Positions 11,290 through 23,900 of a stretch of 64,000 bases of DNA are shown here, piece after piece. The translations under genes were made by a program, and so were the position numbers. The stretch covers positions 148,094-212,093 of the forward strand of contig CAJJDO010000110.1 of NCBI GenBank assembly GCA_905183005.1. The letters are read 5' to 3'. The notes below the pieces were generated by a model. It searched no databases. It was not told where the DNA came from and saw only the letters and a list, made by a program, of their open reading frames with translations. This stretch comes from Paramecium pentaurelia. Taxonomy: Eukaryota > Ciliophora > Oligohymenophorea > Peniculida > Parameciidae. Position 1 is the first letter of the stretch. Each line of letters starts with the position of its first letter.

Positions 11290-14200
11290 TCATTTCTTCT
11301 TTTTTTTTGGTCCAATTGCTTCTCTCAATTTTCTATCTTGCCTTTGAAATATTTCTAGTTTTTCTTTCCATTATTATGCTTAATCAAAATCTCTCAATTT
11401 CCACATTAGAACATCCATTCTAAAATTGGCATCTGATGGTAATGGATATTATGCTAATTCTAATTTGATTGGGAAGTCAGTCATTATCGATATCAATTTT
11501 TGATTATCAAACTTAGATAAAAAATGATTATTACTTTTAGTTCTTAATTCCAAACTCCCTTAATTATACTTTTAACTTATTTAACCTCTGTTTTGAAATC
11601 TAAACCCTTATATTTTCTATAACCTTCCCTTAAATATCTTCCAATGGCTGCATCTGTAACCTCACAAACACCTCCAGCTACATAATCTGAGTAAGAAAGA
11701 TGTTCAATATTAAAATATTAGCAATATTTTTTGTCAGGTTTGAATGCACATTCCATCACCCATCTATTATTTAAATCAAATAGAAATTATTTTTCTAAAA
11801 AATCCATTGATTTATCACCAAATGTTGTACCATAAATACAACCAGGTGCTAATAGAATAATAATTTCTTAAGGAGGATTTTCAAATATCACTTTTACTTC
11901 ACCAACATTTCTCCCAACCACAGAATTTGAATGGAAATTTGCAACCAATTCAAGACGAGCATCAATTCTATTAATATTTTGCTTTTTTATACTTATATTT
12001 TCGACCATAATATTATATGATGCATATTGGAGGATGATGACTTATTTATTCACAATATATGGGACAATTATCGAAATAACCTTAAAATGTTTCACCTAAA
12101 ATAGGATTGAAGGGCTTTTAAATTATTAAAAATAGATCTTACTTTTTCCATAGATAAATATGAAAATATAAATCCAAAAGAAAATGCTGCACACTATTTA
12201 ATTCTATAGAATTTATCTTTCGAATTAGCAGCGTCATCTAAAAATATTGGAGCAAATGCCAATGAACTACAAGCTCTCTCTGTATTAGATCTGGATTCAA
12301 ATATAGTTACTGGCATTGATATACTAGTAAGAGATCTTCCCATTAAGAGTGAAGTTCCTTTAATTAATATCACTTCTTACCTATTCTAGCTAATAAAAAT
12401 TTGACTACACTCTTTTATGCATTTACTTTTATCTCATTAATACATTTCAATCCACCATTCTTTTCATCTCTCATAAAATCTTTTCTAAATATATAATGTC
12501 CTCCTTCTTATTCTCTCATATACTTTCTGTTCTTATTTTAATTGTATATAAATGTACATTAATATCTAATTCTAATGGATTCAAAATATGTTTAATATCA
12601 ATAGCAATTTAACAGAATTTTCCACTAAAATATGCCTACATTTTCTTTTCAACCCAATCCTCAATATTTTCAATAGTGTCACTTTAACTTTAAATTTAAT
12701 TATTTTTATTCTTAGGCTGTCTTTAAGTTATTGAATTTCTAACATCCATCACACTTTAATCAGCATTATTAGATTATTGATCTTATTATCCAATAAATAA
12801 TTTATCATTCATTGCATCTATATCATCTTCACAATCATAATATTATGTAATGTTTCCATCAGATCCTTCATTTTCAGGTAAGATTTCATCATTTTCACAA
12901 TCATCTTCTATTTTTGGTTACTGAAATAAAATATTTTATGAAATGTTATTTGCAACAACTTGAGAAGATTCTTAAGAACTAGATGTTTTCTTTAGTTTCA
13001 ATTATTCGAAAGTACCTTAAGAAAGATTATTTTAATCTACTTTTCCTTAAACATAATTCGACTCAGAAGATTTAGCTGATTTTTTCATATTTACTTACAA
13101 TAACTAAATTTATTAATCGTCCTCTTTCAAATTTCCAATTTATGGAATACTTTTATCTTTAGAAGAAAGTGCCATTTATGCTGGTGAATATGCTTATATT
13201 TATTAATTTGGACCCTATTGTGGGGATTATACAATGATAGGTTATTGAATATTTTGATTTTGAATTATTTATTTAGGAATATCACCAGTCTATGCTTCTT
13301 TTATAATTTTTACTTTAGACTTTTAAGTTGAGAATTCATTTTGAGGACTGTTATTTGGATTAATACCTTAACTTTAACCTTACATTAATTATTTATCAAA
13401 ATCTATTTTTTGTGGTTTTATAATATTTTCAAGTTACAAAAAATATTGTTATGAGAGAATTGAATCTTCTTCAATAAAAGATAAACCATTATAACTCTAT
13501 TCAGTAAATAATACAATATTAGTTTGATTATTTTCTAAGAAGAGACCCCAAACAGCAAATTTTAATAGTCCTGAAACAGTACCCTAGTGTATCTTATGAT
13601 CTGCTTTTTTTTCAATAACAATCTAAATATTTTCTTTCTTTTTTAATTCAACTAAATGTCTTAAATAAGTGAATTCTCTTTTGAATTAAAACCAATTTTT
13701 GATTAATCTTATTTCAGTTATCATTTGGGATTTATCAGATTTGAATTCCTTAATTTAAGTGTATTCTTTTAGATTATGCATATTCCAATCATATTAAGTA
13801 TTAAATAATTATGATATACATTTTGTTAAGCCTAAATAAATAAATAAAAAGAATATTACAATTTCCAGGTAGAGTAAGAAATACTTTGAAATTAAGTTAA
13901 TTATTTTTATTTCTATAAATCTTTACAACTTGATTTTAGATAAGTTCATACTATTCCAATTAATAGGATTTAGATCTGATATTTTGAATACTAAATTAAA
14001 TTATAAAAATATACCCATCTCGAATTTCTGGCATTTCAAAAAATTATGGAATTTCATAATCGTAATCTCGAAGAGATGCTGCAGTTTAATAAAATTTATA
14101 ATACAATTTGATTTAGAAGATAAACTAGGTTCGAATAAACTTTAAGTTCGTAATTATTATCCGCACATTTTTTTTAAGAACAACATAAGCTCATTAGCAA

Positions 14201-14488
14201 ATTTCTCATTATCTGATCCCATTAATATATTCTTTTCACCAATAGTAGAAATTAATTCAAATTAAAATCTATTATTCTTTCTTTCGACATTTGCTATCTA
14301 TTAATAATGAGAATATAATATACTTAATAATTTGCAAGATGGTAATTTTTATTTTATTTTGAACTTTTTATTGAAAAAATTCTCAGTTCTTGATCTATGA
14401 TGTATTTTTTAGGTTGCCAAAGACCAAAAGTCTTGCCTTTGACTAGGATTTCCCCTTCTAAAAGATAGTTGATTTTTGCCTTATCCAT
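11290..14488 (-). CDS. oxysterol-binding-protein-related lipid transfer protein with PH, START and ORD domains
   Basis: A large minus-strand gene of about 1,030 codons. It starts MDKAKINYLLEGEI (CAT 14486-14488) and stops at 11290-11292. N-terminal ~110 residues: PH domain (LEGEILVKGK, GLWQPKKYIID). Next, about 13400-14090: a START-type lipid-binding domain (YDWNMHNLKEYTQI, FKREFTYLRHLVEL, GLLKFAVWGLFLENN). A Q/S-rich linker follows, then the C-terminal OSBP lipid-transfer domain with the diagnostic KPFNPILGET and EQISHHPP (about 12029-12051) and the usual C-terminal LPSDANFRMD and KEKLEIFQRQDRK. Introns of 26, 26 and 28 nt in the N-terminal half and 28 nt before KPFNP were placed by frame; at least one more is missing from my model. 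The expected role is sterol/PI4P or ceramide exchange at membrane contacts. ORPs are usually PH-ORD and CERT is PH-START, so having both lipid-transfer domains in one protein is unusual. Confidence 0.9.
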
Positions 14489-14650
14489 AAATTAATAATA
14501 TTTTTTGGGAGATATTTTGTATTAAAATGGATTTTTAGTGTAATCTGGTATTCTACTCCTATTTCACACTTTACATCATATAAATTTATTTTAAACTTAT
14601 ATTGTATTTTTTGTTACAATATGATAATACAACCTAGATACTCACAAAAG

Positions 14651-17391
14651 ATGGCTGACACCTTCTCTAATAGTAAGGACTTTTATTCATTTCATCAAAA
14701 ATAATTCACAGTTCATAAACCATAAGCACAACGTTTGGAACATTGGTCTATTTCCCAAAGAACTAAAATTTAATCAATTAAAGACAGAGCTAATTCTGAA
14801 ATCTTAACTGCTTTTATAAATAAAGGACTATTGTAAACTTAATAAAAAGTATCGTCATCAAAACATTATGAAAATTCATCAAGTATTTTAATCAAGTAGA
14901 GTTATGAGGAAAAAGTAACGAGAGAACATTTACTGTCATAATAGGCTCTGTCAACCATAGAAGATCTAGAAAAAAGTAATCTATGATAATTAATAATTTA
15001 GGTAAGAAAATTCTTCCACCATTAAGTTTATATGCAGATAAATTAAAACTAAAGGAAAGATAGAACTAATCAAAAGAAAAACAAGAAACCTGTAAAAATA
15101 CTCTTATTGAAACGTAAATATTAAATAGTATTCTAAGTCCAACATTATAGAAGACGGTAACAAGAAAAAGTCGAGGATTCATGCAAGGGGAAAATAAGTC
15201 AATTTATGAAAATGAACAAAATGTCCATAAAATGGGAAGAACTTCATCTACTCCATTGATGCAGAAATCAAAAGAGGATAAAGAAGAACAAGTAACAAGT
15301 AGATCTGGAACTCCATAAAAGGAAACCTAAAATATTAGTCCAATAAAGAATCCTTAAAAGAGTTTGACAAAGCAACTAAGCATTTATACTCCTTAATACA
15401 AAGTGGTAAAAGAAAAGAAATTACATAGTGCTTTGCATTTATCATAACCATAATAATAATAACAATAATAACAATAACAATAATAATAATAATAATAATA
15501 ATAATATTAATAATAATAATAACAATATTAATAATAACCTATCTTAATAGATAAAAAATTAATGCCAAGAAAAAAAAAAAAATAAATTTAAAATAATGTA
15601 ATCTAATAGTAGAATCTCTAAAAAGAGAAACTCACTCTACGTCACACATCTTATCGCTGTTTTTTGAATAAAATTAATTTTTCAAATAATTAATGCATCT
15701 GCACTCCAAATAAGATGGAAGTTCCTGCCTATTATTATTATGTAGGTTTAGGAAACAATGGCAGTTTAGTCAAAAATATTTTCCGATAAAGATGGTGGTG
15801 GTCAGAAGTAGAAACCTTAGATACTACAAAAGTCAATATGTCATGGACATAATTGAGATAGAATATTTGTATTGAATAATTACATCCCTATTGTATGGAC
15901 GCTGGAGCTTAGAGCTCAGAATCATTTATTTTGAGTCATGAGGAAACGATTGGGGATACAAGTGATTCAGACATAGATATAAGACCAAAATAATTGAGTT
16001 TAACTGGAGGTATACAAAAACAGTAGAGTTCTTCTTAGCATTAATAAAAGAAGCCTCCAAATTATTATTCAATTAAAAGAATATTAAATGGGTAAGATTT
16101 ATAAAAATTGTTGAATTATATGGAGGAAATTAACTGCTTTGATAGTTAATTGATTTTTAGTGATTGCTCTGAAAAATTACTAAAGGATATTAAATAATAT
16201 AACACTATTTAAAGACTAGACAGTAGAAGCCAAAAGATGCATAATCATATGGAAGATAATTGGCACTTAGGTAACAAAAAGGCTCTGTTTTATAATATGA
16301 AACATTACTTTTAAATCATAAAGGAAGATTATAATAAATTACTTCCTGTAACATTTCATGTTCAAAAAGGATTAAGTGATATTGAATATTAAAAATTTTT
16401 GGATTATTATAACAAAAGAAATGAAGAAGTACGTGATCTTGAAAAGAATAGAGATAGAAAAGATAAAAAGAAATTGCCTCTTAATTTATGGATAATTAAA
16501 CCAGGAGAATTGACTAATAGAGGAAATGGGATTACTGTTTGTAACGATTTAAATGAAATAAATAAAATAATATGTGAAGAAATATAAGGAGGTAGATAAA
16601 GAACATATATTGTTCAATAATATATTGATAATCCTTTTTTGTATAATAAACGAAAATTTGATATCAGATGTTATATGCTACTGACTTCTTAAAATGGAAT
16701 ATTTAAAGGTTATTGGTATTAAGAAGGATATATACGAACATCATCAAAAGAATTTACTACTAAATGCTTAGATAGATTTGTACATTTAACTAATGATGCT
16801 GTTCAATCAAAAGATTAGGATTATGGTAAGCATGAACCAGGCAATAAGATATCTTATTTAGATTTTTAAAGATATGTTGAATGTAATTATCCTAATTCTA
16901 AATTCAATTTTTTTATTGACATTTATCCTAAAATGAGATCTGCAGCTTTGGATATGATGAAAGCTACCTATGGTAAAATTGATCCACATAGAAGAATTAA
17001 TAGTTTCGAAGTAATAATTTCTTATATATTATATTAGTTATATGGTTTAGATTTTATGATAGATGAGAATTTCAAATTGTGGTTAATAGAAGCCAATACT
17101 AATCCATGTCTTGAATAATCCTGTCCTCTTCTTAGTAGAATAATACCAACAATGGTAGAAAATTTATTTAGGATCGCTGTTGATCCAATTTTCCCTCCTC
17201 CATTTTTTGAAGAATGGCCTTAAAATAAAAAACTATTTATTCCTGATAATGTAATTGAAAATAATAAATTCGAACTTATTTTTGATGAATTAATAGAAAA
17301 GAAAAACATGCTTAGTTTGTTTCGAGACAATAAAATTGAATAAGAGTGTTTTGATATTGAAGAAGAAGAAGAGGAAGAAGAAAAGGATTGA
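14651..17391 (+). CDS. tubulin-tyrosine-ligase-like (TTLL) glutamylase/glycylase family protein
   Basis: About 895 codons after removing introns of 26 nt (near 14972) and 27 nt (near 17012). The N-terminal ~300 residues are low-complexity and include a polyglutamine tract at about 15448-15536. The TTL domain follows: YYYVGLGNNG, LWIIKPGELTNRGNGI (ATP-grasp K/G region), YIVQQYIDNPFL, KFDIRCYMLLT, RFVHLTNDAVQ and, near the end, LYGLDFMIDENFKLWLIEAN with the metal-binding Glu/Asn (EANTNPC). It ends in an acidic run (EEEEEEEEKD). TTLL enzymes ligate amino acids to tubulin tails in cilia and basal bodies. The subtype is not resolvable by eye. Start: the ATG at 14651 is followed by a continuous polar frame. 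Confidence 0.93.
15448..15536 (+). repeat. polyglutamine-coding TAA/CAA microsatellite
   Basis: About 30 consecutive triplets, nearly all TAA or CAA with rare TAT, in frame within the TTLL gene. In the standard code this would be a wall of stops. Length polymorphism by slippage is likely. Confidence 0.9.
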
Positions 17392-17530
17392 TAAATTGTA
17401 TAACTAAGTTTTATAATATTAATTTTATTCAATTTTACTATTACTTTTTACATTAATTAAGACTTTAATATTCTAAAAAAAAGAATATTTAAAGAAATTG
17501 AATAATAATAAATTAATTTTTTTACCAATA

Positions 17531-18791
17531 ATGTAAAGAACGATTGTTTACTATGCGTTTAAAATAATAGATGGCCTCTTTGTTGGAAATAGTCGTGCTC
17601 CATTAGTATAAACTATATTTTTATATATGATGAGGAAAGGGACTTTTTGTTAATGAACAAAATCAATAACATAATAAATTGTGCTGCATCCGAACTTACA
17701 TATAATGGAATTGGAAACTGTCTTTGTTTTAATTGGAGAGATTCGGATGAATAAGTAAATTATCTATTAGATTTAGATTATTGTTACAATTGAAAATATT
17801 GAAAAAATAAATGAGTTTATTGAAACAGCCATTAATAATGGGGAGGGTGTTTTGTTTTTCTCGCTTAGAGGATAGAGTAGAGCTTTAACAGCCTTAACAG
17901 CCTATTTAATGTACAAGTAACTTTATTACTGAATTTAATAGATTTAGTTGGAGTTTATATAAAACACTTTAATTCTTGAATACAAGAAGGAAGGACTTTG
18001 AAATTAGAGCAACATTCTTAAAATAATTAATGAATTTTGAGACTGAATATTTAAAAGATAAAGATTTAAGTAGGAATTGGGATAACATTGCAGATAATCA
18101 AGAAATTTAAGTTATTTAAAATACTTATCTGAATTCGTTATAGTAACCTCCAATGATTTAAAAAACAATGGGAAGTTTTTCAATTCCAAATGGAACAAAA
18201 TAAAATGTAGCTTGGTCTATTAACTTAATTCAATAAATCTAAACCATTGAAATTAAAGAAGAAAAATAGCACCCAAAAGAATTGAAATCTATTTTAAAAG
18301 GTTCTTTTAAACTTTTAAAAAAGGACAAATAATTAAGATCTATTTCAGTAAATGATAATTCAAAATAAAGTTTTGAGGATTTCATTTTGTAAAATTTGTT
18401 AATCACAAAAAAATTATAAACACCTAAAATTAATAGTTTTAGTTTTGAGAATAAAGGGAAAAAGAAGGATTTCCTAGAAGGTATAATGTCCTAGCATAAG
18501 ACCAGACCAAAAAGACCATAACATTTTACTCCAGAGAGATAAAGAATAATTTAGAACACTAAATAAATTATGGATACTTACTTAAATTCGCAAATAAACA
18601 ATATTTAATTAATGAGAGGCAGATCCATTTTTACTCCTTAGAAAGAAAGAATAAGAGCATATTCTTAATAGAATTCAAGTCCCAACAAAACTCCTAGTTT
18701 ATCAAAGTAGTCTTTTTTTATTGAAAATTAAAATGGCAATTTTATGAAGTTGAGTTAGGCCAAAAAATAACCTTAATTTAAAATAAAATGA
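17531..18791 (+). CDS. dual-specificity phosphatase-like protein, catalytic Cys missing (pseudophosphatase)
   Basis: About 394 codons after splicing 29, 22 and 25 nt introns. The N-terminal ~150 residues fit a DSP/PTP fold: FKIIDGLFVGN at the start, INNIINCAASE in the middle and a P-loop position VLFFSLRGQSR followed by ALTALTAYLMYK. Active DSPs have HCxxGxSR there. Here His is Phe and the nucleophilic Cys is Ser, so phosphatase activity is not expected, but phosphoprotein binding in the STYX manner is possible (inference). The C-terminal ~240 residues are basic and disordered with SFxxP/TP motifs (IFTPQKERI, HFTPERQR), suggesting phosphorylation sites. The start ATG at 17531 is the first in frame after the 139-bp gap from the TTLL stop. 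Confidence 0.8.
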
Positions 18792-18869
18792 TTCTTATCA
18801 TAATTCTTTTTTATGTGTTAATGTTGAATTACAAAATTTATTCATATATATATATATATATATTTGTTA
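18792..18869. other. short spacer between convergent genes, with (AT)n run
   Basis: 78 bp between the stop codons of two convergent genes. It contains an (AT)~10 microsatellite at about 18844-18863. Confidence 0.8.
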
Positions 18870-20900
18870 TCAATCAAAACTTGGTTTATTAGTTCTGCTA
18901 CTTTTGATTTCAGTAATCAATTATCTACTTGTTGTAGCTTACCCTTTTTTTTAACTTTATTTAGTCGAGACTATATTGAATTTAAATATTTACTCCTATT
19001 TTTTTTATTTCTCATTTCCTTCATTATTTAAAATATGTCAATACTAGTTTGTAATGTATTTTTTCTATTTTACAAAAATCAATACTTATCTGACATTTTA
19101 AGCTATTCCTAACTCATCTTATTGGATTCCTCTGATTTCAAAATTTCTGATTATTTTCTTGAATTGGGATGAGGTTGCATTATGAATCCAAATAACCTAA
19201 TATTGTATATATAAATATAAAGATTACTATTTTGATTTCTTATTGCCTCCTTTTGGAGACATTTATCTTACATCTTTTTGCCTTTCTCCAAGAGAAAATA
19301 AGAGACTAGCATAGGACTTTGAGTTTTCTTATTAAGTCCCAATTTTTGCATTTAAAGTTTATTTAAATTTTTGTGTAACTTTGCTATTTGGAGATTATGT
19401 AGAATAGGACTCTTTTCTTAAAGCTTTATTGATCATATTTGAACAGTTAGTTAAGTCTTGTTTAAATGATATTAATTCTCCAACAGATGTGCTATTTTTA
19501 GTACTATTTCAATGAAGAAATTCTTACTGCATTTTATTATTATAATTCGTATCCTCTTTGTAAATCTTATTCTTTTAAAGGTTTGTTAACTAAAGTTATT
19601 ATTATTCACCCACTGAACTATAATGAGCCAAAGGGGATATAATTCTATTCTTTTTATTGATAAAGACCTCTTGTCTTCTTTCTCCTTAGTATACATAATT
19701 AAGGGATAAATTGAGAGGATATTTTTATGAATTTAAGAGACTGGTTCTGCTATCTTTACTAAGAGATTATCCTCTATTTTAAGACTATGGTTAGAGTTGG
19801 GGAGAATGACTTTACTACAATTTATGAGTTTCCAATAATAAATTTGTATTGATTTGTAAATACTTTTAAGTTTCTAAGATTTCAATCTATTAATAGAATA
19901 GATGTCATAGATACATACGTTATTTTGCAATTTCAAAATTTCATATTAAAGTTTTGCATTTTCTTATGCTTTAATATTAATTTTTGACAACAAATATATT
20001 AATTTTTCATTCATAGACAATTTATTTGGTAATAAATCATGAGAAAAATCAGTAATATTATTTAAATCAGCACTTTTTTTTTATTCTAAAATTTAAATTT
20101 TAGATTGCAACATAATATTTTCTTAGATAAGAATAGTATTCTATTATTTCTATTGAACTAATTCTTATTCTAATTTTTGATTTTGAGTTTATAGTTATTA
20201 TATCTAATTTTATAAAGTAGTTTGAATATCATTATTTTAATCAGTTAATTGTTTAATTTGTTTAAGTAAATCATCTTACACACTTTTGGGAATGTTTTAT
20301 GTATTATGTTACTTAACAAGTGTTTCTTCAAATTATTCACTCTAATTTCCATGATTACTGATTAAAGGTTAATCCACACAAAGTTACTTTTTCACTAAAC
20401 AATTTAATTTTGAATTTGTTACAACTACTAAAACAACCACCTTTTTGAGGAAAGCTAAATTTAGTCAAGTTCTTATTTTAAGGAGCTGGAGGTTCTTACA
20501 TAATGTCTTTAGGACTTTATTGAGAATCAATTCTCTATATATTAGATTCAGATTATCCAGAATTGATACTTTAAGGATTAAACTCAACAAATTCAATATA
20601 TTATATAGGAAGTGACTCTTAAATTTCTTCTTATTTTTGATCACTAAATTTGAGATTGTATTGGAATTCTTGTGAATCTTATAAATCAATAGGTTGAGAA
20701 CTGAAAGATTTGGATTCTTTAGTAAAATTAAGTTCTTAATTTTCAACATCTGGTATGTTGCTACAAAATTCTTCAAAAGTGTCTAATTCTTAGATCTATA
20801 TAATAGATCAATAGTATACTTATTATTAGACTATTTTGTCTTCATCAGAAGATTATATGATTAAATTAGCTGGTTTCCTTTGTTTGAATAATGGTTACAT
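18870..20900 (-). CDS. coiled-coil protein with disordered flanks
   Basis: Minus-strand, intron-rich model (seven introns of 21-33 nt) of about 610 codons. It starts MQPLFKQRKPANLI (CAT 20898-20900) and stops at 18870-18872. The N-terminal part is acidic and disordered (DTFEEFCSNIPDVE, ESKSFSSQPIDL). The middle is a coiled coil (DDLLKQIKQLTDQNND, QNQKLEQELVQQKQQN, KSADLNNITDFSHDLL). The C-terminal part is basic and disordered (EERRQEVFINKKN-like and SSRTNKPSFD). No catalytic domain was recognised. The intron-by-intron frame agreement supports expression. My total is off by one base, so one splice site is not exact. It may be a cytoskeletal or basal-body component, but that is speculation. Confidence 0.75.
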
Positions 20901-20960
20901 ATTGAATTTTAAATTGTATTTTCTTAATAATAAAAATATCGATAAATTAAATAGTATGTC

Positions 20961-23900
20961 TCATAAACAAAGTTTACAAAAGAATTCAGAATCATTTAAT
21001 TCTTCCTCTTTTAAACCTACACACTCTAGATGATACCATTAATGACAAGAATCACACTATTTTAGATATATTTATATACTTATATATATTTTCTATCGGG
21101 ATTAACCGGTTATTGACATAAACAGAATTTTTAAAGTTTTTCTAAACCTTAAAATTATTTTTTTTCCATATCCCAACTTAATCTGTTAAAATAAATAGTG
21201 GATTCAATTTCATCAAGATTCACATATTCTTTACATGTGAAAATCTAACATGAATGTATCACAGTCTCTGCCAAAATGTAATCTTCATGTTTAGTTTCAA
21301 ACAATTCCTATTCAGAGATCCATTCATTGCTTTTTGGATGTGATTTTATTATTTCACTTTTTCTCATATACCATTATACACGACATAAACAAATCAATTT
21401 AAGTGTTGTTGGTTCTTTTATTGATATAATTTATTTTATGGTTCCTATATAATCTTCATCATGAGCATCTCCACTATTAATTAACACACTCTCTTCCAAC
21501 TTAATAACTTTCTTATGAACCTTAATACAATCGTATTCCTCAAATAAACCTTTAGTTTGTTTAGCTAATTTGATAAGGTGATCCCATTTTTAGGCCTTAT
21601 ACAATTCTCTAATACTAATCATAGAATGTTTTGAGATTTGCTTCTTAGTGATTGTAGAACTCTCTCTAGACTCCTTTAACAATTTATTCTTGTTTTATAT
21701 GGCCTTTTAGATCCAGTGAGAATAGTTCATATTTATTTTTAGATCAGATATTTATTTGAATTATACTTTAATTAAAAAATCAATTGGATATACAACTGCT
21801 TTCTGAAATATTTATTAAATCTTGATCTTTGAATTGAGGTGAACAAAACAAACTCTTTTCTTCTTAAATAAATTCTAAATTTTTATTATTTTGAATTAAT
21901 TCCAAAGGATAAGTCTTTGATTTTAAATCACTGAAGTGCATCATTTCTCTAAAATTCAATATTTAACCAGTTTCCTTAAGATCACTCTTACCACATAGAT
22001 TAATATTTTATTGATCATCCCATAAATTAACTTATTTCACTGACTCCATTATTTAAGATCGCTTATCTAAAGCTTTTTTGCAAGTTTCTGTATCTTATAA
22101 ATATTATAGATATTATAAATTTTCTAATTCATTCTTCTTTAAATCAGGAGTTTCTAAAACCATTGTTTAATTAGATTCAATAGACTATTAAAAAAACCTA
22201 GATTGATAATTTAAATATTTTATACTATTATGTTTTTGATGAATTATTTGTGATTTATTTTTATTTTGGTAAAACCTTATCATTCTACTCAGAACATAAT
22301 AAAAATTCTTAATTTAATTTATCAATATTTTATGGATCATCAATATTTTCAAATAACTTTCTAAAAGTACTTTTCTATTTTTAAATAGCATCCTAACATA
22401 TTAATGATGTATTATCCTCTGTTTTAGTCACTGTTCTTTATATTGATTATTTCATTTATCCACTAGCAGGACTATGAGGAGTAGATTTGGGTGAATTTTA
22501 TTCACTCATTTAATTCTCTTAATAATGTTAAGATTCTATTAATTATAATTATTATTTCTCTTCATGTAAACTTTTTTTATTTTTATATTCTTATTCAGCA
22601 ATATTCATAAATAAATCTTTATTTTCAAAAGATACATAAAGATTATTATTTTTAGGTTATTATAATTTTGAATGAGTAATTTAATTAATATTATCATCAA
22701 TTAATTTTTAATTAGAATTGAATTATTTATCCTATTAATTTAATTATGATTCTATTCCATTACTAAAATTTGTACGAATTCTTTATTGAGACATTGATTA
22801 TTAAAATGGCATCTCAATATTTTCTGTTTTTTTGTAAGCAGATGTCATTTAATTAACATTTTAATTATTAATTTAAATCAACAATCTTTTTTCATCTTAT
22901 AATTAATAGCTATAATATAAAAATAATATATATTACTTTTAAGTAATTTAAGTAATTATAGGTTTTATATCTGGATTTATTAATTATTTCAATCCAATTG
23001 TAATTGATAACATAGATTATGTAAATTCATTCATTTTAACTAATTCTATTTAATGATTATCCATTATCTTTTAAAATGGTTCCATTTTTATTGTTTTTAA
23101 TACAGCATTCCAATTATTTTCTATATCTTATTTAATATTATTTGTTTCTTATTAATGCTATTATAAAACATACAATAATATTGATATTTATTTTAATGAT
23201 TCTTATTATTACATTTATAGTGTAGATATACAATAATTACTTGTTTCATTTAATAAATTTTATAATTCTAATCTAGATTCTTCACATTTTCTTATCTAAT
23301 TCTCATACCATTCTGTTATTAATTCAATTTAAAGTTGCATTTATCCTAGAATATCTTATCTTAGAGTTTAAGATACATCTAATTTTTTCAAAAACCCACT
23401 TAATTATTTCTCTTTGAATTACATTTCTGTTTAATTTCCATTTAATTCTATTAATTTTTATTAAAAAGTTGGTATCTATTAAGATTCTTAAGATTTAATT
23501 TTCAATTAATTAATTTCTTAAACTACTTTTCCTTAACTTGCAGCTTCAATAGCACATTAAGAACAATAATATGTAAATTTAGAACATTCATCTACCTTAT
23601 ATTTGGCTCTCTTATTTCTATGATTTGTACATGTCTTTGTTGGTAATACATTTTCTAAATTATCATTTGATCCAATTAAGGGTGAATATTAACTTAGTAA
23701 TTTTCCTTATTAGAATTTATTTCCTAAACTTTCATCAACCTAAATGTCTATTCAATCTTATTACACTCTGCTACTCAATAGAAATTTTAGAATGAAGGTA
23801 AGTGCTTGGAGTACCAATATTCAAAATTTTCATATCATTTTCTCTATCTTAATCATATATTATAGCTTTAATGCATTATTCTTTGTTAATAGATTTACAT

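Noticed and set aside
20836..21033. Plus-strand open frame beginning near 20836
   Set aside because: Minus-strand models on both sides (coiled-coil protein start at 20900 and PHD-finger end at 20961) account for this interval with correct splices. The plus frame has no ATG at its beginning.
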